Shown: positions 1 through 5,025 of the stretch, piece by piece
Position numbering within the stretch: the stretch's first letter is position 1
How the letters are laid out: each line of letters starts with the position of its first letter
Assembly: GCA_019420085.1 (NCBI GenBank)
Contig: JAHZHV010000212.1
Coordinates: forward strand, 1,827 to 7,525
From: Christensenella sp.
Lineage (GTDB): Bacteria > Bacillota > Clostridia > Christensenellales > Maliibacteriaceae
Direction of reading: 5' to 3'
Length of the DNA stretch: 5,699 nucleotides
The notes under the pieces: generated by a model
What the model was told of the DNA's origin: nothing
Database searches by the model: none
What the model saw: only the letters and a program-made list of their open reading frames with translations
Translations under genes and position numbers: made by a program

Positions 1-370
1 CCATCATTTCCACAGCAAGCGTCCAGACGGCCTCGTCACCCAATTCGTCACGCGCACTGAAATCAAAATACAAAACGCGATCCAGCCCTTTTTGCCGCAC
101 GTCCAAAAAGCGTCCGCCGCTTAAGTGCTTGCGAAGCAGCATGCAAAACATCGGCGGATGATCATTCTGCGGGATCGTCTCCTTACACAAATACGTACGT
201 GCAAACTGCGCGTTGCAGGACAACACAAGTCGGAATTTTTTGCCTGTTGCGCGCATGGAAAACTGAAGTTCATCCCGTTCAGGCTGAAGAATCCGCTCAA
301 TCCGCGTACCACGCAGATCTTCCCGCAGCTGACAGGCAATTGTATGGATCATAACGCCGTCATAAGGCAT
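1..370 (-). CDS. rqcH: RqcH (NFACT / Rqc2 homolog), N-terminal part
   Basis: This is the first 123 codons of a bacterial RqcH, formerly annotated as fibronectin-binding protein FbpA; the rest runs off the left edge. RqcH binds 50S subunits that carry stalled peptidyl-tRNA and recruits tRNA-Ala to add C-terminal alanine tails, which mark the chain for ClpXP degradation. The visible part is the NFACT-N domain: it opens MPYDGVMIHT, continues with RIERILQPERDEL (residues 23-35), then PPMFCMLLRKHLSGGR (72-87) and GLDRVL (95-100), all hallmark family segments. The Asp-Arg pair needed for tRNA binding and tailing in Bacillus subtilis RqcH falls at the same positions here, D97 and R98. The start is fixed by GAGGTG (382-377), six bases before the ATG, downstream of a good promoter. 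A full-length family member is about 550-590 residues, so roughly 80% is missing because of the window edge. Family assignment is very secure; function is by homology. Confidence 0.96.
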   Translation of the reverse strand, partial: MPYDGVMIHTIACQLREDLRGTRIERILQPERDELQFSMRATGKKFRLVLSCNAQFARTYLCKETIPQNDHPPMFCMLLRKHLSGGRFLDVRQKGLDRVLYFDFSARDELGDEAVWTLAVEMM

Positions 371-401
371 GCTTTTCACCTCAAATTCAAGACTGTTCTT
401 T

Positions 402-430
402 ATTATACGGCTTTGCATGCGCTTTTTCAA
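402..430 (-). promoter_or_regulatory. sigma-A-type promoter of rqcH
   Basis: On the minus strand, TTGAAA (430-425) is followed by a 17-base spacer and a perfect TATAAT (407-402). The -35 matches the housekeeping consensus at five of six positions, and spacing is ideal. Transcription would start near 395, giving a short 5' leader of about 25 bases before the rqcH ATG at 370. The promoter sits just after the terminator of the upstream gene, so rqcH is expected to be transcribed independently and constitutively. No operator-like repeat is obvious around it. Confidence 0.88.
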
Positions 431-438
431 CGAATGAC

Positions 439-476
439 AAAAAGCCGCAGCACGTCAAACAACGCTGCGGCTTTTT
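439..476 (-). terminator. Rho-independent terminator after the GerM-like gene (symmetric)
   Basis: GCCGCAGC (444-451) and GCTGCGGC (464-471) form a perfect 8-bp GC-rich stem with a 12-base loop. Flanking A (439-443) and T (472-476) tracts extend the pairing by five A-T pairs. Read on the minus strand it ends in five U residues and lies 13 bases after the stop codon at 490. The plus-strand reading also ends in a T tract, so it could stop transcription in both directions, although no gene converges from the left in this window. Confidence 0.92.
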
Positions 477-489
477 TCTATAAAACTGT

Positions 490-1611
490 TTACTTGCGAT
501 TCATAGAGGGTGTCGGCGTCGGACTGGGAGACGGCGTTGGTGTTGTAAGCGGCGTCGTCGGCTGCGGTGTCAGGCTGGCAGGTTCTACTGCATCGTTTTC
601 AATCGCATCCCCTTCTCCGGTACCAATGCTCTGCAAAACACTGATGCGCTCAGATGCAACGTTCAGCGCAACAGGAAGCATCTGCGCGGTTGCTTCATTA
701 TCCACAGCAACGCCTCCGGCGCGGATAACGACATCCAAAACATCGCTGTCCTGCATTGCCGTGTAAACAATCGCACGCGCCGCCGTTGTTGCTTCCTGCG
801 GTGACAACTCTGCAAAGGAAGCCGACATATCCACAATAACCGTATCATCCGTCACGCTTGCGCCAAGGAATTCACAGCTTTGTGGAATCGCACTGACCAG
901 ATCACTGTTTCCTTCCGGAACCACCGTCAATTCGGCAAGCGCCGCCGAAAGGGAACACGAGCCGCTGAGTGTACGCGTAACCGGAACAAGCAGACCGGAT
1001 TCCTGTTCTACGAAGGCAAGTTGGATCTGGGTGGTGTTGTCAGACGATGCTACAGCCAGTGCACTATCTTCTGCATTCACCTTAACCTGTGTCATTGCCT
1101 GTGCAACCGAAGTGCCAAAAGGCAGCATCGCTGACGCTTCTCCATTCACTGTATAACGCACGACATTGATTTGAGGCATATCCAGCAGCGTCGCTGTCAT
1201 GGAAGCCAGCGCCGTATTCTCGCTTTCCGCATCCTGACAGACCATCCCCTCCAGATTTACCTGCGCAATACCACCGGATACATTGACAGAAGCGGTCGCA
1301 CCTTCGGGCAGTGTAGGCATTACGCCAAACGTTGCGGCGTCCGACCAGTTGGCAGAAGTGTCATGCAAAAGATCCAGGGCTGCCTGTGCCATATTATCCT
1401 GCACGGCAATCTTACGCGCAACAGGCACCAGATATCCTTTTGCGCTCTGATAATACACATTCAGCGTTTGCGTGTTTCCCTCCGAAGCGGTAGGGATTTC
1501 CTCCAGCGGCGCCTCTGTCGTAGGCGTCTTGCCGCCGCCAGAGGAAACGGCGACAATGAGCACCACGATCAGAACCACCGCCGCCGCCAGAATCGGGACG
1601 TATTTTTTCAT
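490..1611 (-). CDS. GerM-like membrane-anchored protein with two GerMN domains
   Basis: This encodes 373 residues. A short positive start (MKK) leads into one hydrophobic helix at about residues 4-22, then a Ser/Gly/Thr/Pro linker and two homologous GerMN domains at roughly 48-175 and 195-320. The internal match is visible: YYQSAKGYLVPVARKI (53-68) parallels AFVEQESGLLVPVTRTL (199-215). The tail (348-369) is rich in Pro, Thr and Ser. Bacillus subtilis GerM has the same two-domain layout, is of similar length, and helps localise SpoIIQ and the SpoIIIA complex around the forespore, probably through peptidoglycan contact. A role in sporulation or envelope assembly is therefore inferred, not shown. 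GerM of Bacillus is a lipoprotein, whereas here there is no Cys near the helix, so the anchor looks transmembrane with the domains outside. The ATG at 1611 is preferred over one at 1650 because AAGGAGG lies seven bases before it. It is flanked by terminators on both sides, indicating a monocistronic unit. Confidence 0.85.
   Translation of the reverse strand: MKKYVPILAAAVVLIVVLIVAVSSGGGKTPTTEAPLEEIPTASEGNTQTLNVYYQSAKGYLVPVARKIAVQDNMAQAALDLLHDTSANWSDAATFGVMPTLPEGATASVNVSGGIAQVNLEGMVCQDAESENTALASMTATLLDMPQINVVRYTVNGEASAMLPFGTSVAQAMTQVKVNAEDSALAVASSDNTTQIQLAFVEQESGLLVPVTRTLSGSCSLSAALAELTVVPEGNSDLVSAIPQSCEFLGASVTDDTVIVDMSASFAELSPQEATTAARAIVYTAMQDSDVLDVVIRAGGVAVDNEATAQMLPVALNVASERISVLQSIGTGEGDAIENDAVEPASLTPQPTTPLTTPTPSPSPTPTPSMNRK
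505..570 (-). repeat. Low-complexity Pro/Thr/Ser-coding tail of the GerM-like gene
   Basis: Codons 348-369 encode almost only Pro, Thr and Ser, ending in alternating TPTPSPSPTPTPS. The DNA is made of degenerate ACN/CCN/TCN triplets instead of exact copies, so it is a compositional repeat under coding constraint. Such tails usually act as extended, flexible cell-wall spacers. It lies after the second GerMN domain, at the extreme C-terminus, which is an unusual place for a spacer. Confidence 0.7.
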
Positions 1612-1618
1612 CGTTTTT

Positions 1619-1625
1619 CCTCCTT
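1619..1625 (-). promoter_or_regulatory. Ribosome binding site that decides the GerM-like start
   Basis: AAGGAGG (1625-1619) stands seven bases before the ATG at 1611. An upstream in-frame ATG at 1650 would add 13 polar residues (MMHQVNTLEGGKT) before the hydrophobic helix and has no comparable site. The translation of the Shine-Dalgarno region itself as LEGG in that longer reading also argues that the 1650 start is spurious. Confidence 0.9.
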
Positions 1626-1649
1626 CTAGAGTATTGACCTGATGCATCA

Positions 1650-1665
1650 TATGTCCAAATGTCCA
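1650..1665 (-). repeat. 8-base tandem repeat in the spacer before the GerM-like gene
   Basis: On the minus strand TGGACATT (1665-1658) is followed directly by TGGACATA (1657-1650), two adjacent copies with one difference at the last base. It lies 38-54 bases before the start codon, in the region where a promoter must sit. A weak sigma-E-like match, GCGTATT (1686-1680) then 14 bases then TGGACATT, overlaps the first copy, but the -10 half agrees poorly. Regulatory meaning is unproven. Confidence 0.3.
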
Positions 1666-1709
1666 TGTACAGAACGCTCAATACGCCAAAAAAACTGTAT
1701 TCCGGTCAC

Positions 1710-1735
1710 AAAAAAGGGACTGCAGCAGCAGTCCC
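1710..1735 (-). terminator. Rho-independent terminator of the cysteine operon
   Basis: On the minus strand GGGACTGC (1735-1728), a four-base TGCT loop and GCAGTCCC (1723-1716) form a perfect 8-bp stem. Six T residues (1715-1710) follow at once. It starts 22 bases after the cysE stop codon and separates the cysteine genes from the GerM-like gene, implying that the latter has its own promoter between 1709 and 1626. Confidence 0.95.
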
Positions 1736-1757
1736 TCCCATAGCCACGATTTACACC

Positions 1758-2636
1758 TTATCGTGTACACTTGCTGATATTCGCATTATAGTAGACAAAA
1801 CTTCCCGCCTCCACGGAACGCGTCAGCCAGACGTTGCTTCCAATGACACAGTCATCTCCAATCACCGTATCGCCCCCCAGAATTGTGGCGCCGGCATAGA
1901 TGACCACACCGTTTCCAATCTGCGGATGGCGTTTAATCCCCTTAATCGGATTGCCGTTCTCATCTGCGTCAAAGCTCTTGGCCCCCAGCGTAACACCCTG
2001 GTACAATTTGACATGATGACCAATCACACAGGTTTCTCCGATCACAACGCCTGTTCCATGGTCAATAAAAAAGTCTGTTCCAATCGTAGCGCCGGGATGA
2101 ATGTCAATCCCTGTGTTCTGATGCGCATATTCCGTCATCATGCGCGGTAAAAGCGGTACCTTTAATTCAAACAGGCGATGTGCCAGGCGGAAAATGCTGA
2201 TTGCCTCGAACGCCGGATAGGCCAGCTGAATTTCCTGTTCGCTGCGTGCCGCAGGGTCACCCAGATACGCCGCGCGGATATCCGTACGCAAAACCTGTGC
2301 AATCTGCGGCAGACTATCCATAAATTCACAGACAATTTGCGCTGCCTGTGCACTTTGGTTTTCTCCCTCCGGCAGCAAATCCGTACAAATTTCACAAAGC
2401 AAAATCGACGCCTGCTGCAAATAATCCCGCACAACCGCAGGCAAAAATGCTTCATTGACGCGCCGCTGTGCAAAAATCTGAGGGTACATCGCCGTACGCA
2501 CCAGTTCAATAAAACGCACACAGCGACGTTTGAGTCCATATCCACCTACGGGACGATCATTTTCATCACAATTATTAATCGTAAGCAGTGCCGAGGCGAC
2601 TGCATCCATGTCGTCCCGCAGCCAATTATTGAGCAT
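1758..2636 (-). CDS. cysE: Serine O-acetyltransferase
   Basis: This enzyme transfers acetyl from acetyl-CoA to L-serine, giving O-acetylserine, the first step of cysteine synthesis in the cytoplasm. The 292 residues comprise a long helical N-terminal region (about 1-165) and a left-handed beta-helix of hexapeptide repeats (about 175-280). TDIRAAYLGDPAA (118-130) is the conserved serine-site segment. The catalytic dyad is Asp178 (GIDIHPGA) and His193 (IDHGTGVVIGET); their 15-residue spacing equals that of E. coli Asp143 and His158. The N-terminal extension resembles the longer SrpH/EpsC-type acetyltransferases of Gram-positive and anaerobic bacteria, compared with about 270 residues for E. coli CysE. 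The protein ends NISKCTR, so it lacks the terminal Ile that docks into CysK in the classical complex. It begins 20 bases after cysK and ends just before a terminator, so it is the last gene of that operon. A TAA codon just upstream in frame rules out a longer start. Confidence 0.97.
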   Translation of the reverse strand: MLNNWLRDDMDAVASALLTINNCDENDRPVGGYGLKRRCVRFIELVRTAMYPQIFAQRRVNEAFLPAVVRDYLQQASILLCEICTDLLPEGENQSAQAAQIVCEFMDSLPQIAQVLRTDIRAAYLGDPAARSEQEIQLAYPAFEAISIFRLAHRLFELKVPLLPRMMTEYAHQNTGIDIHPGATIGTDFFIDHGTGVVIGETCVIGHHVKLYQGVTLGAKSFDADENGNPIKGIKRHPQIGNGVVIYAGATILGGDTVIGDDCVIGSNVWLTRSVEAGSFVYYNANISKCTR

Positions 2637-2639
2637 ACA

Positions 2640-2647
2640 ACCTCCTT
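2640..2647 (-). promoter_or_regulatory. Full-consensus but closely spaced ribosome binding site of cysE
   Basis: AAGGAGGT (2647-2640) is a full eight-base complement to the 16S rRNA 3' end. GGAGG is only four bases from the ATG at 2636, shorter than the usual five to nine. The next in-frame ATG, codon 10, has no such site, so the 2636 start is still favoured. The short spacing may lower initiation, or initiation may be coupled to termination on cysK ten bases upstream of the site. Confidence 0.75.
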
Positions 2648-2656
2648 AGGTCTTCC

Positions 2657-3595
2657 TTATTCCTTTATCGCATCCTGTGCAAACATCGGTGTAGACAAAT
2701 AGCGCATTCCCGTATCCGGCAGCAGCGCCACAATACACTTGCTTGTACAATGCACATCACGCGCCATCGACAGCGCCGCATGCAGCGCGGCGCCGGATGT
2801 AATCCCCGCAAGCAATCCATACCGCCTTGTCAGCATTCGCCCGGCGGCATACGCATCCGCTTCCTCTACAGCAATTACCTGATCCAAAAGTTTACGATCC
2901 AGCACGGCCGGAATGAAATTGGCGCCAATCCCCTGAAGGCCATGCGGCCCCGCCTTCCCGCCCGAAAGCAGCGCAGAGGACGAAGGTTCCACGGCGACAA
3001 TCTTCACCGCTGGATTTTTCTCCTTCAGAAAGCGGCCAACACCCGTAATTGTCCCGCCTGTTCCCACGCCGGCGACAAAAGCATCTACTTTTCCATCCGT
3101 ATCCCGCCAGATTTCAGGCCCTGTGGTATGCATATGCGCAAGCGCATTGACGGGATTATCAAACTGTCCGGGTTGATAGGCGCCCAGCTGTTTGCACAAT
3201 TGCTGCGCTTTTTCGATCGCACCTGCCATTCCCTTTTCACCCGGGGTCAGCACAACCTCTACGCCATAAGCACGCAGAATATCAATGCGTTCCTGACTCA
3301 TCGTATCAGGCATGGTCAAAATCACGCGATACCCGCGAGGGACACCGATCGCTGCAAGCCCAATGCCCGTATTTCCACTCGTGGGCTCCACAATCACGCC
3401 GCCGCTTTTCAACAATCCTTTGTTTTCAGCATCCACAATCATGGCATACGCGACGCGATCCTTCACACTTGCAGCAGGATTGAAAAACTCAATCTTTACC
3501 AGGACATCAGCCATGCATCCGTCCTGACCGGCTGCGGCGACGCGCATGAGGGGCGTATTGCCGATCAACTGTTCCACGCGTTCATATACTCTCAT
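2657..3595 (-). CDS. cysK: Cysteine synthase A (O-acetylserine sulfhydrylase)
   Basis: This PLP enzyme of fold type II makes L-cysteine from O-acetylserine and sulfide in the cytoplasm. The product is 312 residues, the normal length. QLIGNTPLMRV (9-19) is the family opening. Lys45 in NPAASVKDR is the PLP Schiff-base lysine. PTSGNTGIGLA (71-81) is the substrate loop, GVGTGGTITGVGRFL (176-190) holds the PLP phosphate, and SGGKAGPHGLQGIGANFIP (211-229) is the typical CysK signature. Ser267 in GITSGAA should contact the pyridine nitrogen, and LLPDTGMRYLST (291-302) is the conserved C-terminal strand. All key residues are present. The frame stays open for 152 codons upstream, through the M20 gene, but the ATG at 3595 has GGAG seven bases before it and starts exactly where CysK homologs start. 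It is followed after 20 bases by cysE, the enzyme that supplies its substrate. Confidence 0.97.
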   Translation of the reverse strand: MRVYERVEQLIGNTPLMRVAAAGQDGCMADVLVKIEFFNPAASVKDRVAYAMIVDAENKGLLKSGGVIVEPTSGNTGIGLAAIGVPRGYRVILTMPDTMSQERIDILRAYGVEVVLTPGEKGMAGAIEKAQQLCKQLGAYQPGQFDNPVNALAHMHTTGPEIWRDTDGKVDAFVAGVGTGGTITGVGRFLKEKNPAVKIVAVEPSSSALLSGGKAGPHGLQGIGANFIPAVLDRKLLDQVIAVEEADAYAAGRMLTRRYGLLAGITSGAALHAALSMARDVHCTSKCIVALLPDTGMRYLSTPMFAQDAIKE

Positions 3596-3665
3596 CGATG
3601 TACTCCAATACTTATTCGCCTGATACAACCTGTTCCTGATGCATTTTTTCTGCATGCGGTACGCA
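3596..3665 (-). other. Spacer between the M20 gene and cysK, possible regulatory site
   Basis: This 70-base gap is the longest inside the probable operon. It contains no terminator, no T-box or S-box-like structure (it is too short for either) and no convincing -35/-10 pair. It carries ATCAGGAACAGG (3640-3629) and ATCAGGCG (3624-3617), which share ATCAGG, and the 10-mer ATGCATCAGG (3644-3635), which also occurs before the GerM-like gene. A CymR-type or other repressor site is conceivable but I cannot identify one. Confidence 0.3.
3603..3606 (-). promoter_or_regulatory. Ribosome binding site that decides the cysK start
   Basis: GGAG (3606-3603) lies seven bases before the ATG at 3595. It is weaker than the AGGAGG-type sites of its neighbours. 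An in-frame ATG 20 codons upstream (MQKKCIRNRL...) has no site and would add a non-conserved basic peptide, so it is rejected. Confidence 0.75.
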
Positions 3666-5006
3666 TTACCAGGCAAGTTCAATTCTATTTTCCTGAAGAT
3701 AACTGACGGCTCTGACGTCACGCTGCATATCTTCCAGTGTTTCAAGGAACTGTGCAATCGAAGCAAACCGAGGCTTGCTCTGACGCACGATGCGAATCGC
3801 CTCCTGCGCGTCATTGCCCAGCAGCCGGCAAAGCAGCGCGGCCTGGAATTGGGCGCTCTTGACACATGCCAGTTCGCGATCTTCAATTCGAAAATCCGCA
3901 CCGTGTCCCGTGCCGGCAGCGCCGCCCACATAGGCATGAATGGCCGGCATGACGGCAGACACATCCCCCATATCAGTACAGCCCGTATTCCACGTATCCG
4001 CAATCGCGCATTCTTTGGCATCGCATACATCCAGCATGGCCGTATGTGCAACCGCCATCAAATTCACGTCATTGACAAGCGGCGTATATCCGGCGCGGTC
4101 ACTCAGCACAACGTTTGCGCCCAATGCCGCGGCGCTTGCAGCCAGTGCGCGGTTCACGCGCGTATTAACCTGCAAAATCGTTTCCACATCGCATGCCCGC
4201 ACATAGCTTTCCATGCATACCTGCGCCGGAATCGCATTGACCGCATCGCCGCCCTTGGTGATAATGGGATGGACGCGCACATGCTTTTCGTCACGGAATG
4301 TCTCCCGCAGCGCATTAATGGCCTGCAGCCCGACATTGGCGGCATACAGTGCGTTGACACCCTCATGCGGCGCGCCGCCTGCGTGTGCCGAAACGCCTTC
4401 ATAACAGATGTTTTTAACCACACAGCCGTTGCTGCCCTTTTCAATCATGAACGCAAGCGAACCCAAATTGGATGCATGCACCATAAATGCAAGATCCACA
4501 CCGTCAAAAAGTCCCCGATGCATGAACTCGATCTTGCCGCCGAAATAGCGAATCGTCCCCTTCTGCCGCAATGTCTCGCGCCAGGACGTCTCAATCAGTT
4601 CCTCTGCCGGAACGGCACAAAGCCGAATGCTTCCGGATAAACCATCCAGTGCACCCGGTTGAGTCAATGCCGCCGCAAGTCCAACAAGCGCCGCACCCTG
4701 CGCATGATGTCCGCAGGCATGAACCGCGCCGTTTTCCAGGGCATCCGGATGCCCTGGAACAATCAGGGAATCCAGTTCTGCCAAAACCAATACACACGGG
4801 CCAGGCCGCCCCGTTTCAATCTGTGTCACAAAGCCGGGAATGTCCTGTGCATATGTCAGCTTGCACCCCATCTGTTCCAGACGCTCACCCAGATATTGAC
4901 TGGCTTCCCATTCGCGATAGCCCGGCGCCGGATGCTTCCAAAGATATGCTTCCGTTTCCAATATTGCATCACGCGCCTGTGCCACCAGCTGCACCAATCG
5001 TTCCAT
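3666..5006 (-). CDS. M20-family amidohydrolase (AbgB / aminoacylase-1-like type)
   Basis: This is a predicted cytoplasmic metal-dependent hydrolase of 446 residues with no signal peptide, of the kind that cleaves amide bonds in N-acyl amino acids, p-aminobenzoyl-glutamate or small peptides. The catalytic domain is split (about 1-190 and 315-400) around a dimerisation lid (about 195-305). Likely metal ligands and catalytic residues are visible: Cys98 and His100 in HACGHHAQGA, Glu135 and Glu136 in VPAEE, His177 in MVHAS, and a C-terminal His368 in GTGHGADF. SAHAGGAPHEGVNAL (206-220) is the lid signature. About 45 residues follow the core. It begins 19 bases after rluD with AGGAGG eight bases before the ATG, so the two genes are probably cotranscribed. 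The neighbouring cysK and cysE suggest an amino-acid salvage substrate, perhaps an N-acylated cysteine derivative, but the sequence alone does not show specificity. The family call is secure; the exact subfamily is not. Confidence 0.9.
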   Translation of the reverse strand: MERLVQLVAQARDAILETEAYLWKHPAPGYREWEASQYLGERLEQMGCKLTYAQDIPGFVTQIETGRPGPCVLVLAELDSLIVPGHPDALENGAVHACGHHAQGAALVGLAAALTQPGALDGLSGSIRLCAVPAEELIETSWRETLRQKGTIRYFGGKIEFMHRGLFDGVDLAFMVHASNLGSLAFMIEKGSNGCVVKNICYEGVSAHAGGAPHEGVNALYAANVGLQAINALRETFRDEKHVRVHPIITKGGDAVNAIPAQVCMESYVRACDVETILQVNTRVNRALAASAAALGANVVLSDRAGYTPLVNDVNLMAVAHTAMLDVCDAKECAIADTWNTGCTDMGDVSAVMPAIHAYVGGAAGTGHGADFRIEDRELACVKSAQFQAALLCRLLGNDAQEAIRIVRQSKPRFASIAQFLETLEDMQRDVRAVSYLQENRIELAW

Positions 5007-5014
5007 TTTTCATT

Positions 5015-5020
5015 CCTCCT
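5015..5020 (-). promoter_or_regulatory. Ribosome binding site of the M20 gene
   Basis: AGGAGG (5020-5015) is eight bases before the ATG at 5006. A second ATG (5012-5010) overlaps the spacer but is out of frame with the M20 reading, leaving 5006 as the only start that gives the conserved protein. Confidence 0.85.
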
Positions 5021-5025
5021 TCTTT

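Noticed and set aside
121..339. A 72-codon minus-strand reading frame inside rqcH
   Set aside because: It is a different frame of the same strand; the conserved RqcH reading from 370 explains the region fully.
125..766. A 213-codon plus-strand reading frame across rqcH, its promoter and the GerM-like tail
   Set aside because: It crosses two confident minus-strand genes, a promoter and a terminator, and its Gly/Val-rich stretch is the antisense of the Pro/Thr tail.
1631..1657. Sigma-A promoter TTGGAC - 17 bases - AATACT before the GerM-like gene
   Set aside because: The -35 matches three of six and the -10 four of six positions, and the transcript would start at or within the ribosome binding site, leaving almost no leader.
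3596..3665. T-box or SAM riboswitch controlling cysK
   Set aside because: The gap is only 70 bases, with no terminator hairpin and no T-box-like conserved element; both riboswitch types need a longer leader.
2750..3706. A 318-codon plus-strand reading frame opposite cysK
   Set aside because: The minus strand encodes a full CysK with every expected motif. The plus-strand product is rich in Arg, His and Cys with no recognisable domain, as expected for an antisense shadow in moderately GC-rich DNA.
3596..4051. A 152-codon open extension at the N-terminus of cysK
   Set aside because: It lies out of frame inside the well-conserved M20 gene, has no resemblance to CysK homologs, and the ATG at 3595 has its own ribosome binding site at the position where the family starts.
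3639..4640. A 333-codon plus-strand reading frame opposite the M20 gene
   Set aside because: It is antisense to a conserved hydrolase, has no good ribosome binding site and no recognisable domain.
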